DNA from: Neptunomonas japonica JAMM 1380
Lineage (GTDB): Bacteria; Pseudomonadota; Gammaproteobacteria; Pseudomonadales; Balneatricaceae
DNA: 64,000 nucleotides
Direction of reading: 5' to 3'
Assembly (NCBI RefSeq): GCF_016592555.1
Contig: NZ_AP014546.1
Span: 1,178,001 to 1,242,000 of the forward strand
Position 1 is the first letter of the stretch; every line of letters begins with the position of its first letter. Shown one piece after another: positions 53,266 to 63,150 of the stretch. A program made the position numbers and the translations under genes. Below the pieces are notes generated by a model. It saw only the letters and a program-made list of their open reading frames with translations, had not been told where the DNA came from and did not search any database.

Positions 53266-53408
53266 ATTATCTAGTCTGCTTTTAATTCAATTAATGTTAT
53301 GACAGGAAGACTAATTGATTGTTCCATTGATCATCTAATCTGAGTGTAGCTATCGGTCTGTCTAATGTAAAATCAATGCTTTAATTCATTTACTCTATAA
53401 GGTTCCAA

Positions 53409-53945
53409 ATGAAATCACTACTTATTCCGCTGATGCTTATCTCTAGTTTATTTTTGAGCGGTTGTGGCGAAGATCCAGAGAAAGAAGCTTTTCGTCAGCA
53501 GTTGATGGAAAAGGCGCTCAATGATAAAACCAGCAAAGCAGGTAGTGCTTTTCTAGAGCAAAATTTAAAACGCGAAGGTGTGCACATACTGCCTTCAGGT
53601 GTTCAGTATGAGATTTTACAAGAGGGTGAAGGTAAACAACCCACTTTTAAGAGTTCTGTTGAGGTCCATTATGAAGGTCGAGGTGTTGATGGTGTTGTTT
53701 TTGATAGCTCTTATGAGAGAGGAAAGCCTTCGGTATTCCCTTTAGAAAAAGTAATTAAGGGCTGGCAGGAAGGGCTATTGCAAATGCAGCAAGGAGCTAT
53801 TTGGATGCTTTATATTCCGGCAAAATTTGCTTATGGTGCAACGAGTCCTAATGAGTTAATACCTGCCAACTCAACATTAATTTTTAAAGTAGAGTTACTT
53901 GATATTCTGGAACGTAGTGAGATGGATAATGAGCAAAAAAAATAA
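53409..53945 (+). CDS. FKBP-type peptidyl-prolyl isomerase lipoprotein
   Basis: A 178-residue protein: lipobox LFLSGCG, an N-terminal helical FkpA/Mip-type segment ([20 protein letters not shown]), then the FKBP domain ([67 protein letters not shown]). It should catalyse Xaa-Pro isomerisation and act as a chaperone in the periplasm, anchored by lipid. The stop overlaps the start of the aminopeptidase gene by 17 bases. It is divergent from prc, another envelope quality-control gene. Confidence 0.9.
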   Translation: MKSLLIPLMLISSLFLSGCGEDPEKEAFRQQLMEKALNDKTSKAGSAFLEQNLKREGVHILPSGVQYEILQEGEGKQPTFKSSVEVHYEGRGVDGVVFDSSYERGKPSVFPLEKVIKGWQEGLLQMQQGAIWMLYIPAKFAYGATSPNELIPANSTLIFKVELLDILERSEMDNEQKK

Positions 53946-55218
53946 AACACTTAAGCAATTAATTAGCTTTCTAAATGCATCACCTACTCCGTTTCATGCG
54001 GTTCAGCAAATGACAAGCCGCCTAGTTGAATCAGGCTATCAAATTCTAAATGAAGAAGATAGTTGGCAGTTAGAAGCCGGTGGGCGTTATGCCGTGACAC
54101 GTAATGATTCATCTATTATTGCTTGGAGAATGCCTGAAGATAGGTCTTTGTCTGAGTCCGGTTTCAGGATGATTGGTGCGCACACTGACTCTCCATGTTT
54201 GCGTGTTAAGCCTAACCCCGAAATTCATAAGCATGGTTACTATCAGCTAGGTGTTGAGGTATACGGTGGTGTGTTGTTAGCGCCATGGTTTGATAGAGAC
54301 CTTTCTCTGGCTGGTCGTGTCAGTTTTGTTAATGGAGAGGGCGAGCTTACTTCAGCGCTAATCAATTTTGAAACGCCAATGGCGGTTATTCCAAGCTTGG
54401 CTATTCATTTAGATCGTGAAGCCAATAGTGGGCGGGCTATCAATGCGCAAACTTTTTTGCCGCCTCTGTTAGGTCAAAGTGACAAAAAACCTGACTTTCG
54501 AGAACTGTTGAAGACTCAACTAGAAAAGTCCGGGGAGAGCGTGTCGCGTGTTTTGGATTATGAGTTGTCGCTATATGATACTCAATCGGCTGCTCTAATT
54601 GGGTTGGAACAAGAGTTTATAGCTTCTGCACGTTTGGATAATTTGTTGAGTTGCTTTATGGGGCTTGACGCGTTATTAGAGTCTGATAGTGGTGAGGGTG
54701 TTTTATTAGTTTGTTCTGACCATGAGGAGGTTGGAAGCATGAGTGCAGCAGGTGCTCAAGGCCCAATGCTAGAGCAGTTGCTTGAGCGGTTGCAGCCTGA
54801 AGCAGAAAACCGCAGTAAAATGCTAGCAAGATCTATGATGATATCGGCTGATAATGCACATGGTATTCATCCTAACTTTGCAGATAAACACGACGCTAAT
54901 CATGGGCCCATACTTAATAAAGGCCCAGTCATTAAGATAAATGCGAATCAACGCTACGCAACTTCAGACATAACGAGCTCAAAGTTTCGCATGTTAGCAG
55001 TTGTAGATAATGTACCCGTGCAAGAGTTTGTTGTGCGTTCGGATATGGGCTGTGGTAGTACTATTGGGCCAATTACATCAGCAGAAATAGGTGTGAAAAC
55101 GCTTGATATTGGTGTACCACAGTTGGCTATGCACTCAATTAGAGAGTTAGCGGGTAGTGAAGATCTTGTTAATACTATTCGTGTTTTCAGTCGGTTCTTC
55201 CAGCTAAGGACGGTATAG
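53929..55218 (+). CDS. apeB: M18 family aspartyl aminopeptidase
   Basis: A protein of about 429 residues. The M18 metal-site motifs are visible: [33 protein letters not shown] and the C-terminal [16 protein letters not shown], with the family N-terminus [14 protein letters not shown]. It is a dodecameric, cytoplasmic, zinc-dependent peptidase that prefers N-terminal Asp or Glu. ATG 53929 gives the usual N-terminus [11 protein letters not shown]; an upstream in-frame start at 53899 would add ten residues overlapping the FKBP gene. Confidence 0.92.
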   Translation: MSKKNKTLKQLISFLNASPTPFHAVQQMTSRLVESGYQILNEEDSWQLEAGGRYAVTRNDSSIIAWRMPEDRSLSESGFRMIGAHTDSPCLRVKPNPEIHKHGYYQLGVEVYGGVLLAPWFDRDLSLAGRVSFVNGEGELTSALINFETPMAVIPSLAIHLDREANSGRAINAQTFLPPLLGQSDKKPDFRELLKTQLEKSGESVSRVLDYELSLYDTQSAALIGLEQEFIASARLDNLLSCFMGLDALLESDSGEGVLLVCSDHEEVGSMSAAGAQGPMLEQLLERLQPEAENRSKMLARSMMISADNAHGIHPNFADKHDANHGPILNKGPVIKINANQRYATSDITSSKFRMLAVVDNVPVQEFVVRSDMGCGSTIGPITSAEIGVKTLDIGVPQLAMHSIRELAGSEDLVNTIRVFSRFFQLRTV

Positions 55219-55257
55219 TTTTAAGTAGGTGTAATGTTATTGGAATAGATGTAAAAA

Positions 55258-55284
55258 AACCGCTCTAGTGCGAGGAGCGGTTTT
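55258..55284 (+). terminator. Terminator of the aminopeptidase gene
   Basis: A perfect 8-bp stem, AACCGCTC (55258-55265) / GAGCGGTT (55275-55282), then TT and further T/C. The preceding A run would also allow termination on the minus strand for the zinc-ribbon gene. Confidence 0.85.
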
Positions 55285-55319
55285 CTATCTAGGTATTGGG
55301 TGCTCTTAGAAAAGTCTTA

Positions 55320-55550
55320 TTAAACAGCTATCAACTCTGGTTGAGCAGAGGGTGTGTTGTCTGAAAATTTTCCATAATAGCCTTCAATCAGCACTTCCCA
55401 CTTTTGGTCATAGCAATGAAGGTATGCATGGCAAGCAATACACTTATAAAGCTGGCTGTCAGGTAGCGTACTGATCAATGATAAAAAATTATGTGATTTT
55501 TGATGCTTGCTTGTCATTAAGTTTTGGCAATCAGGGCAAATGTTATCCAT
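55320..55550 (-). CDS. Small zinc-ribbon protein
   Basis: A 76-residue protein with two Cys pairs (CPDCQNL near the N-terminus, CIACHAYLHC in the middle) that could bind one zinc. The remainder is short and polar and ends in SAQPELIAV. No family name is recognised. The gene lies alone between the aminopeptidase terminator and the slyD promoter, transcribed away from slyD. Coding status is supported by the Cys pattern and a clean ATG only. Confidence 0.6.
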   Translation of the reverse strand: MDNICPDCQNLMTSKHQKSHNFLSLISTLPDSQLYKCIACHAYLHCYDQKWEVLIEGYYGKFSDNTPSAQPELIAV

Positions 55551-55636
55551 AACAAGTAAAACTCCTCTATCTATATACCTATCACATTATCTTACTGAAT
55601 TATTAGGACTAATAAGATAGGAAAAATTCCTATTTA

Positions 55637-55820
55637 TTGAACTGTCATTCACTATTTTTATTATCGCTGCTTAATGCCTACAGAATTTGCTATTTCCATA
55701 AAAAAATAGGGAGGCTATCAGGCTAGACGTTTGCAAACCTGAAGGGTAGGATTACGCACTGATTCCAGTGCGGATATTTTGAGTCTGTTGGCAATCTGAC
55801 GACATATTCTGAGCCTCCGG
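55637..55820 (+). promoter_or_regulatory. slyD promoter and structured leader RNA
   Basis: The -35 TTGAAC (55637-55642), a 16-base spacer and the -10 TATTAT (55659-55664) give a start near 55671, so the leader is about 180 bases long. Inside it, GGAGGCT (55710-55716) can pair with AGCCTCC (55812-55818) to close a multi-branch structure. This holds a CAGG/CCTG helix (about 55719-55741), a perfect CGCACTG/CAGTGCG hairpin (55755-55772) and a GTC/GAC arm near 55785-55800. No known riboswitch class is recognised. No gene is seen in the 303-base gap 55551-55853. Confidence 0.55.
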
Positions 55821-55853
55821 CTATTTACTAATTATTTTTTTTGGGAGTTTCTC

Positions 55854-56336
55854 ATGCAGATTGCTGAAAATTCAGCTGTTACCATTCACTACACACTCAC
55901 GAATAGCCAAGGCGAAGTGCTTGATTCATCTCAAGGTCAAGAGCCGTTGGCTTACTTGGGTGGTGCGAGCAATATTATTCCTGGTTTGGAAAATGCCTTA
56001 TTGGGTAAGCAGGTTGGTGATAAGCTGGAAGTGACTGTTGAGCCTGAGCAAGCATATGGCCCACTACGTGATGAACTAGTTCAGAAAGTTGATCATGAGA
56101 ACTTTCAAGGCGTAGAAGATATTCAGCCTGGAATGCAGTTTATGGCACAGGCCCCTTGGGGTGAGCAGCCGGTGACTGTTATGAGCGTTGAAGAAGACGG
56201 TATTACGCTTGATGGTAACCACCCACTTGCGGGTCAAACACTGACTTTTGCTGTAGAAGTAATGGAAGTGCGTGTTGCTACTGAAGAAGAGACTGCTCAT
56301 GGCCATGTACATGGTGAAGGTGGTCACCAGCACTAA
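55854..56336 (+). CDS. slyD: FKBP-type peptidyl-prolyl isomerase SlyD
   Basis: A 160-residue cytoplasmic protein: split FKBP domain (VTIHYTLTNSQGEVLDSS, YLGGASNIIPGLENALLGKQVGD, VEPEQAYGPL) with the insert-in-flap domain between, and a short His-rich tail (HGHVHGEGGHQH). SlyD is a prolyl isomerase and chaperone; its His-rich tail binds Ni2+ and supports hydrogenase maturation in E. coli. The tail here is shorter than in E. coli. A long structured leader precedes it. Confidence 0.92.
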   Translation: MQIAENSAVTIHYTLTNSQGEVLDSSQGQEPLAYLGGASNIIPGLENALLGKQVGDKLEVTVEPEQAYGPLRDELVQKVDHENFQGVEDIQPGMQFMAQAPWGEQPVTVMSVEEDGITLDGNHPLAGQTLTFAVEVMEVRVATEEETAHGHVHGEGGHQH

Positions 56337-56356
56337 GTAACATTAGGCTAGAGATA

Positions 56357-56384
56357 AACGCAGCTTTGGCTGCGTTTTTTTTGT
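56357..56384 (+). terminator. Terminator of slyD
   Basis: A perfect 8-bp stem, AACGCAGC (56357-56364) / GCTGCGTT (56369-56376), followed by a T run to 56382. Confidence 0.92.
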
Positions 56385-56484
56385 CTTATTTTTTCAGGCG
56401 ACTCTCTTTTATAGCACTACACTTAATTTTTAGGCGACTTTGGTTCGTTGCATTTCTCAAGTGTATATAAGATAGAGGTTAGCT

Positions 56485-57393
56485 ATGCGAGATAGGGTTG
56501 AGCAGCTGGTGAGTGTTATCTCTTCAGTTGTTTTAGGCAAAGAGGACATTGTTAAATTAGCGGTTGCTTGTATGTTGGCTCGTGGGCATTTACTCATTGA
56601 AGACCTCCCTGGCATGGGTAAGACGACGCTGGCTCAGACACTTGCACATGTGTTTGGTCTGGACTATCAACGAGTACAATTTACCAGTGATATGTTGCCT
56701 GCCGATATTTTAGGTGGAGCTATTTTTGATCAACAAACCAGTAGTTTTGTTTACCATCCTGGGCCTGTATTTACGCAACTATTGTTAGCTGATGAAATTA
56801 ATCGTTCTACTCCAAAAACTCAAAGTGCGCTTTTAGAGGCAATGGAAGAAGGTCAGGTCTCATCGGAAGGTGTTACGCGACAGTTACCCGCTCCCTTTTT
56901 TGTTATCGCGACACAAAACCCGGTGAGCCAATTTGGTACTTTTCCGTTACCTGAATCACAGCTAGATCGTTTTCTGATGCGTATCTCATTGGGGTACCCT
57001 GATCCTGAGACAGAAAAAGAATTGCTCAAGCATGGCGACACACGGTGTGATATTGAACAGCTTTCGGTATGTGTCGATAGTTCTTTACTGCTTAAGTTAC
57101 AGGACGCTTGCTCGCAAGTTGCAGTGTCTGACCCCGTATTAAATTATGTGCAGCGTTTGGCGCAGTTTAGTCGGGACTCTGATGATGTTGTTTTAGGGCT
57201 CTCTCCGCGTGGTGCTTTGGCGCTTATAGAAGCTGCCAAAGCATGGGCATATATGTCGGGTCGCGATTATCTAATGCCTGATGATGTGCAGAAGGTTTTT
57301 GGTGCAGTAGTTGAGCACCGCCTCTTGCTAAGAAATGAAAGTGAGTCAGGTTCTGCTAGGGGCATTCTTTCCCAAGTTGATGTGCTGGGTTGA
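56485..57393 (+). CDS. MoxR family AAA+ ATPase
   Basis: A 302-residue AAA+ ATPase: Walker A LPGMGKTTLAQTLA, Walker B LLLADEINRSTPKTQSALLEAMEEGQV, sensor 1 IATQNPVSQFGTFPLPESQLDRF and sensor 2 in GLSPRGALALIEAAKAWA. MoxR proteins are chaperone-like ATPases that activate partner proteins, usually ones encoded next to them with DUF58 or VWA domains. Here a DUF58 gene starts 3 bases later. First gene of the MoxR-DUF58-TgpA operon. Confidence 0.92.
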   Translation: MRDRVEQLVSVISSVVLGKEDIVKLAVACMLARGHLLIEDLPGMGKTTLAQTLAHVFGLDYQRVQFTSDMLPADILGGAIFDQQTSSFVYHPGPVFTQLLLADEINRSTPKTQSALLEAMEEGQVSSEGVTRQLPAPFFVIATQNPVSQFGTFPLPESQLDRFLMRISLGYPDPETEKELLKHGDTRCDIEQLSVCVDSSLLLKLQDACSQVAVSDPVLNYVQRLAQFSRDSDDVVLGLSPRGALALIEAAKAWAYMSGRDYLMPDDVQKVFGAVVEHRLLLRNESESGSARGILSQVDVLG

Positions 57394-57395
57394 TA

Positions 57396-58352
57396 ATGAG
57401 AAAGACGAAGCGGGTTAAAGGGCGAGTAAAGTCATGGTTGGTTAATCGGTACCCTGCACAGCGGTCTGTTAAATTAACTCAAAACCGGATATTTATTTTG
57501 CCGACAATGGCAGGTATGGCTTATCTCATTGTTGTTTTGCTTATATTGTTGCTTGCTGTCAATTATCAAAATAACCTTGCTTACGCTGTTTGCTTTACTC
57601 TCTTATCGCTATTTGTAACGGCGATTCTGCATACTTACGCGAACTTGTCGGGGCTAAGAATCAGCGCTTTAACAACAGAACCAGTATTTTCTAATGAACT
57701 AGCATATTTTCGTTATCAGCTTCACTCTGCACGTGCCATGAATCAGTTAACTCTAGGCTTTAACAACAATGTACAGATTACTGTTGATTTGGAAAAAAAT
57801 GTAGAGCGCAATATTGAGGTTCCCTACTTGTGTTTACGACGTGGCTGGCAACGTGCTGAGTTATTTCGTATTGGCTCTTTGTACCCTCTAGGTTTATTTC
57901 GAGCATGGAGCTGGTTGCGTTTTGATCAAACAGTATTGGTTTATCCTAAACCTATTGAAGGAGGGCAACTGGACTCATTTGTTGGCAGAGATTGCCGCGA
58001 TAATAAAGCGGTGGCAAAAGGTGATGATGAGTTTGAAGCGCTCTCAGCTTATTATCCAGGTGCTGCAAAGAACAGTATTGCTTGGAAAGCTTATGCTAAA
58101 GGTTATGGTTTACAGGTAAAGACGTACCAAGGAAGTGCTAGCGATGAGTTATGGCTTGATTGGAACCTTTGGCCCGAGTTAAGCGAAGAACAGAGGTTGT
58201 CGTGTATGTGCTATTGGTCAATTCAGTTAAGCCAGAACCAGGCTCAATATGGATTGCGCCTGCCGGAGGTGACGTTCGAGCCTTCAGTCGGAGAAAAGCA
58301 TCACATAAAGGTGTTAGAGCAGTTGGCCTTGTATGGTTTTGAGGGCTGGTGA
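57396..58352 (+). CDS. DUF58 domain protein
   Basis: A protein of about 318 residues with two N-terminal membrane segments (NRIFILPTMAGMAYLIVVLL, LAYAVCFTLLSLFVTAIL) and the DUF58 core motif AKNSIAWKAYAKGYGLQVKTY with an acidic residue cluster. The family is the usual client of MoxR ATPases; its fold is related to VWA domains. Start ATG 57396, 2 bases after the MoxR stop. It overlaps the next gene by one base (stop TGA / start ATG at 58352). Confidence 0.88.
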   Translation: MRKTKRVKGRVKSWLVNRYPAQRSVKLTQNRIFILPTMAGMAYLIVVLLILLLAVNYQNNLAYAVCFTLLSLFVTAILHTYANLSGLRISALTTEPVFSNELAYFRYQLHSARAMNQLTLGFNNNVQITVDLEKNVERNIEVPYLCLRRGWQRAELFRIGSLYPLGLFRAWSWLRFDQTVLVYPKPIEGGQLDSFVGRDCRDNKAVAKGDDEFEALSAYYPGAAKNSIAWKAYAKGYGLQVKTYQGSASDELWLDWNLWPELSEEQRLSCMCYWSIQLSQNQAQYGLRLPEVTFEPSVGEKHHIKVLEQLALYGFEGW

Positions 58353-60391
58353 TGACGACTAAAACCCCCGCGACTCTGTTGTCGATACCTGCTAAAAAAT
58401 GGTTGTTAATCATGTTGTTCGTCGTGATTGCACCGCACGTAGCTTATACCCCTCTTTGGTTAACAATTATAGCTCTATGTATTATTGGCTGGATTGGAAT
58501 CAGTCTTTTTTCGCAACGTCCAGAACTACCGGTGTGGGGCAGAAGACTGCTTGTTGTTGGTGTTATCGCTGGCGTGCTTATCTATGCATCTATGAGTCAG
58601 GAGCTTGCTGGGCTGTCATCATTATTGATTGCCGGTGCGATACTCAAAGTATTAGAACTAAGGAGTAGGCGTGATGGCTGGGTGTTAATACTGGTAGCAT
58701 GCTTCATTGCAGCCGTTAGTTTTTTGTTTGACCAATCTATAGTGGCAGCAATCTATGGTGGAGTATCACTCATGACAGTGTTCTCTGCCTTGATGATGAT
58801 GCATCACCCTAACGAAAAAAGCTGGTTTGCTTTTCCCTTGAAAAAAAGCGCACTGATCTTGTTACAGTCAATGCCTCTTATGCTTATTCTTTTTTTAATA
58901 TTTCCACGCATTTCTCCTTTGTGGAGTATTCAATATAACAACTCGGTAGCAAAAACAGGGTTGTCGGATGGTATGGAACCAGGAAATATAAGCCAGTTGG
59001 CTCGTTCTGATAGTGTGGCTTTTCGTGCCAGCTTTTCTACAGGAGTACCACCTGCCAGTACTGACCGTTATTGGCGAGCGGTGACTTATCCTATTTTCGA
59101 TGGCCAGCGTTGGTCAATGGCACAAGACGGTATCGATAAGAGCATTAATAGCAGCAGTAAAGAAAGTAAGAGTTTAGTGGGATACCAAGTAATCGCTGAA
59201 CCTTCTGCAAACTCGTGGTTGTTCGCATTAGATTATCCCAGTGGTTTGCCTTCACCGGAAGTCTCAGCGTTTAGCGATGGGACTTTTCGGGCAGACTCGC
59301 CTATCTATGAAAGGTTATTTTATAGTGCCAAAGCTGATCTGTCGGCTGCTTACGATGGCCGCCCTTTGTATGATCGAGCTCGTTATTTAAGTGTTCCTGA
59401 AAATGGTAACCCTGCGACTAGAGCGATGGTTGCACAATGGTTGGTTGCTGGCTTATCGGCCGAGCAAAAAATTGCAGCACTATTGCAGCGCTATAATGAG
59501 CAATTTAGTTATACGCTATCTCCTCAAAAGCTCAGGGGGGATCGTATTGATCAGTTTCTTTTTACGACTCAAGAAGGCTTTTGTGAGCATTTCTCCAATG
59601 CTACAGCATATGCTCTAAGGCTCGCTGGTATTCCTACTCGTGTTGTCGCGGGTTATTTAGGTGGAGAGTGGAACCCTTATGAGAAGTATATGCTGGTCCG
59701 ACAGTATGAAGCTCATGCATGGATAGAAGCATGGCTAGATGGAAAAGGGTGGGTCAGAATTGACCCTACTGCTGCAGTAGCGCCAGAAAGAGTAACATTA
59801 CCTTTTGACCAGCTGTTTTCCGATTCTCCAGAGTTTATGTCTGATAATGCGTTCGCTACATACCGCATGCAGCAAAGTTTACCCTGGCTGAAAACCTGGA
59901 GCCTTCGTTATGATGCATTGAACTATAACTGGCATCGATGGGTGCTAGGCTTTCATGAAGAGCAAAGTAACCTCCTGCAGGATTGGTTTGGGACAATTAG
60001 TATTCTTAAAATGTTACTGCTGTTATTCATCCCGGCTGGCGTTGCTCTGACATTCGTTATTTGGGTATTGCTGAGGGTGCCTTTGCGAAAACTCAATACC
60101 GTTGACCAAGAAGTGATAGATGTGTCTGCTGTGTTAAGCGCCGTCACACCATTTTTGCAGCGAGAAGCGGAGGAGACGGTTACAAGTTACTGTCAGCGCG
60201 TTGCCTGCTCTTTGCCTGTCCTACGGAGTCAGCTAGAGAATTGGAGTGCTCTTTATCAGCAAATACGCTATGTTCCTGAAAGCCAACAGATTGAACAAAA
60301 TACTATTTTATTTCTTAGCTGTAGTCGCCAGCTGAAAGGGGATATTAAGCGCTTGAATAAACAAGATGTTGTAAGGGGTTCTATTGATTAA
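58352..60391 (+). CDS. tgpA: TgpA-type membrane transglutaminase-like protease
   Basis: A protein of about 679 residues with six to seven N-terminal membrane segments, a periplasmic transglutaminase domain, one further membrane segment (LLLFIPAGVALTFVIWVLL) and a cytoplasmic DUF4129-like end. The catalytic triad is visible: Cys in TTQEGFCEHFSNATAYALRL, His in EAHAWIEAWL and Asp in IDPTAAVAPE. TgpA is essential for growth of Pseudomonas aeruginosa. ATG 58352 is used. The gene overlaps DUF58 by one base and the metallopeptidase gene by 8 bases. Confidence 0.92.
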   Translation: MTTKTPATLLSIPAKKWLLIMLFVVIAPHVAYTPLWLTIIALCIIGWIGISLFSQRPELPVWGRRLLVVGVIAGVLIYASMSQELAGLSSLLIAGAILKVLELRSRRDGWVLILVACFIAAVSFLFDQSIVAAIYGGVSLMTVFSALMMMHHPNEKSWFAFPLKKSALILLQSMPLMLILFLIFPRISPLWSIQYNNSVAKTGLSDGMEPGNISQLARSDSVAFRASFSTGVPPASTDRYWRAVTYPIFDGQRWSMAQDGIDKSINSSSKESKSLVGYQVIAEPSANSWLFALDYPSGLPSPEVSAFSDGTFRADSPIYERLFYSAKADLSAAYDGRPLYDRARYLSVPENGNPATRAMVAQWLVAGLSAEQKIAALLQRYNEQFSYTLSPQKLRGDRIDQFLFTTQEGFCEHFSNATAYALRLAGIPTRVVAGYLGGEWNPYEKYMLVRQYEAHAWIEAWLDGKGWVRIDPTAAVAPERVTLPFDQLFSDSPEFMSDNAFATYRMQQSLPWLKTWSLRYDALNYNWHRWVLGFHEEQSNLLQDWFGTISILKMLLLLFIPAGVALTFVIWVLLRVPLRKLNTVDQEVIDVSAVLSAVTPFLQREAEETVTSYCQRVACSLPVLRSQLENWSALYQQIRYVPESQQIEQNTILFLSCSRQLKGDIKRLNKQDVVRGSID

Positions 60392-61106
60392 CTGTGTTAT
60401 TAGGCTGGATGGAAAAGAGGTTACACCTGTGGTTATTCAGAGCCCACGGCGTAAAACGGCATCTGTAGAAATTAAACAAGGTAAAGTGACAGTGCGTGTG
60501 CCATCGGGTACTCCAGAGTCTTGGGTTCAGCAGTTTATAGAGCAGCGTTCTGCATGGATAGCGAAACATATTTCAGCACAGCTAGTAAGAACGAATAAGC
60601 ATCAGATAATTCCATATGAATCAGGAGAAATTAGTTTTCGTGGGCGAAATTTTCCTTTGATTATGTGTAACAGCGCAGAAAAAAGTAGCGTTAGATTTGA
60701 TCAAAAACTCTTTAAAGTGAACCTTAACAACCGTACTCGTAAAGCCGCAGGGGATGTGACCCATTTATTATTACAAAAATGGCTGGCACAAAAGGCTGAA
60801 GATTATTTGATTCCACGGACGTTGGTATTAGCAAAACAAGTAGATTTACATCCTACGAAAATAAGCCTTGGTAACTACAAAAGTATGTGGGGGCGGTGTT
60901 CTGTAAAAGGTGAAATTGCTTTGAATTGGCGTTTAATTATGGCTGACGAAGCGGCAATGGATTATGTGATTATTCATGAGCTTTGTCATTTACATGAATT
61001 CAATCATTCCCCGGCTTTTTGGAATAGAGTTGCTCTTCATTGTTCTGATTACTCTCATTGGCGTCAGTACTTTAAAGACAGGAGCATATGGCTTAGTTGG
61101 AGGTGA
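60384..61106 (+). CDS. YgjP/SprT-like M48 family metallopeptidase
   Basis: A 240-residue protein of the DUF45/YgjP family. The zinc site is HELCH in YVIIHELCHLHEFNHSPAFW, with the further His in EFNH and a conserved SMWGRCS preceding it. The start is TTG 60384, supported by an AAGGGG site six bases upstream; no ATG gives a full domain. Substrates are unknown; relatives occur next to restriction systems and elsewhere. The 8-base overlap with tgpA suggests co-expression, which is not the rule for this family. Confidence 0.82.
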   Translation: MINCVIRLDGKEVTPVVIQSPRRKTASVEIKQGKVTVRVPSGTPESWVQQFIEQRSAWIAKHISAQLVRTNKHQIIPYESGEISFRGRNFPLIMCNSAEKSSVRFDQKLFKVNLNNRTRKAAGDVTHLLLQKWLAQKAEDYLIPRTLVLAKQVDLHPTKISLGNYKSMWGRCSVKGEIALNWRLIMADEAAMDYVIIHELCHLHEFNHSPAFWNRVALHCSDYSHWRQYFKDRSIWLSWR

Positions 61107-61307
61107 TATAAACACAAGAAAAAAAGCGAAAGCCTCACTTTGAGCTTTAGATGATCAATACTTAAGTCGTAATAATGGGATTTTTAGTCTTAATTTGTCT
61201 TGTGATCAATTACTTATTTTAGAGCTCTGCTACAATTATACTTAGCATTAATCTTCTGTTCAGGTTGATTTGTTGTTTATCTATAATAATAAAATGAGAG
61301 CGACCAC

Positions 61308-63098
61308 GTGTTATATCAAACAATTGAACGTGTTTTTTTTAATTCCTTAACAAAAAAAGTGATAGGGAATGTTTTTTTCTTGCTGACTCCTTACCTTATT
61401 TTATTAGTTGTTGGGTACTCTTATTTAAATGAAATTGCTCAGTCTGTATTTGAACTAAACCTTGACCCTAAAGCCCATGTGGAATTAACGGGGAAGCTAG
61501 ATGAGCTCAAATACTTTGTAGCAGTAACAGTATTTTTTGCGGTATCAGTTGCTTTATTTAGCATCTTTTTTATGCGTCATTTGTTTTTACGACCGATCTT
61601 ATCGATCACACATGTTTTAAAGCAAATCAAAGAAAATGATGGCGATATTTCTGCGACATTGCCTGAGTATACGTATGATGAAATTTCAGAAATGGCAGGG
61701 AGTTATAATCAATTTTCTGAAAGTTTAAAAGGAATGATTTCTGAGTCTAGACGCCGAAGTGTCAGTGTTGCTTTAAGTGCGACACGTTTACAAAAAGTAC
61801 TCTCTCAAGCCTCTATTTCAGTGACTCGCCAAGAAGAGCAGGCTCAACTGGTATTTCAGTCTAGTCAAGAAGCCACCAGTTCAATAGATGGAGTAGCAAA
61901 AAGCACAGGTATGCTAAATGAGCATAACAGCTCCAATATGGAGGACGTGCGAAATTCGGGCAGTGAGCTCACGAAAGTTCTGGAGCAGGTGCGCTCCATT
62001 CGGGAGTTGGTTAATAGTTTTCAAGAGACTGTTCAAAAACTAAGCGAAAACTCAAATAACATTACAAATATTCTGACGATGGTTCAGGAGTTTTCTGAAC
62101 AAACCAACCTGCTCGCTTTAAATGCTTCTATTGAGGCGGCTAGAGCCGGTGAGGCAGGTAGAGGCTTTGCTGTAGTAGCCGATGAAGTGCGCAGTCTTTC
62201 TAAAAAGGTTAGTGTCGCTACTCATGAAATTGATAAAAATATCAACGAAATGGGTGAGTTAGTTGAATACACTCGAAGCAGCGCAAATAATATACAAAGC
62301 TATGTCCTTAATACTGAAGGTTTTATAGAAAACACTAATGCCCAATTTACACGCTTAGTTGATGATTTTGAGTTAGTGAGTGCTGAGTTAACAGGAATTA
62401 GTACTGCTATTGATGAGCTTTCCTATACGAATAAACAATCACATAACCATGTTACTGAAATTACTAAGATTGCTCATGATATTAAACATGAAATGGATGA
62501 GTCCCAGACTCATTCCACTGATCTAGAGCTAGCAACAGAAGAAACGCAAGAGCTGCTTTCTCGCTTTAATATTGGGTACGGTGGTTTTGAAAGCATGATT
62601 GCAGCTGGGCGCCACTGGGTGGCGCAAACTACGGAAGCAATTAATGTGTTGGCTGAAAATGGGCAAGATGTATTTGATACGAGTTATCAGCGAACAAATG
62701 AGGGGCAGCAACCTGAAAAATTTGATGTGAGCTATGTGGATGCTTATGAGGCTTCCTTGCGACCACTATTTGATGGGTTTATCAGTGATAGGCCTGAGTT
62801 TATTTATGCTATTGCTGTTGATAAAAATGGCTACGTTCCCGCTCATCATACTAAAGTTTCTCATGGAATAACCGGAGATTTTACTGTCGATAATCTTAAA
62901 AGTCGCCATTGCCGTATTTTTGTAGGTAATCGAGCAGAGGTAAGAAGAGCGACACATACAGCACCATTTTTACTGCAAACCTTTATCCGTGATACTGGGG
63001 AGGTGTTAAATGATCTCTCAATCCCTATCTATATTAATGGGCAGCATTGGGGGGCGCTAATTATGGGCTTTAACCCAGAGACCTTATTAGAAGAGTAA
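61308..63098 (+). CDS. Methyl-accepting chemotaxis protein with C-terminal sensor-like domain
   Basis: A 596-residue chemoreceptor. Two membrane segments (about 18-42 and 68-92) enclose a very short periplasmic loop. They are followed by a HAMP domain and the MCP signalling helices, with the hairpin tip [21 protein letters not shown]. After these comes a C-terminal domain of about 150 residues ([60 protein letters not shown]) that looks like a cytoplasmic PAS/Cache-like sensor. No room exists for a normal periplasmic ligand domain, so sensing is probably cytoplasmic. The start is GTG 61308 with a GAGAG site. Confidence 0.87.
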   Translation: MLYQTIERVFFNSLTKKVIGNVFFLLTPYLILLVVGYSYLNEIAQSVFELNLDPKAHVELTGKLDELKYFVAVTVFFAVSVALFSIFFMRHLFLRPILSITHVLKQIKENDGDISATLPEYTYDEISEMAGSYNQFSESLKGMISESRRRSVSVALSATRLQKVLSQASISVTRQEEQAQLVFQSSQEATSSIDGVAKSTGMLNEHNSSNMEDVRNSGSELTKVLEQVRSIRELVNSFQETVQKLSENSNNITNILTMVQEFSEQTNLLALNASIEAARAGEAGRGFAVVADEVRSLSKKVSVATHEIDKNINEMGELVEYTRSSANNIQSYVLNTEGFIENTNAQFTRLVDDFELVSAELTGISTAIDELSYTNKQSHNHVTEITKIAHDIKHEMDESQTHSTDLELATEETQELLSRFNIGYGGFESMIAAGRHWVAQTTEAINVLAENGQDVFDTSYQRTNEGQQPEKFDVSYVDAYEASLRPLFDGFISDRPEFIYAIAVDKNGYVPAHHTKVSHGITGDFTVDNLKSRHCRIFVGNRAEVRRATHTAPFLLQTFIRDTGEVLNDLSIPIYINGQHWGALIMGFNPETLLEE

Positions 63099-63150
63099 GC
63101 TTTTTTGTTAATAATGGTGTCTTCTCAGTCAGGTTTTCAAATTTAAATAA

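Noticed and set aside
55709..55820. Known riboswitch in the slyD leader (TPP, cobalamin, c-di-GMP, fluoride, guanidine, yybP-ykoY)
   Set aside because: None of the conserved core sequences of these classes is present.
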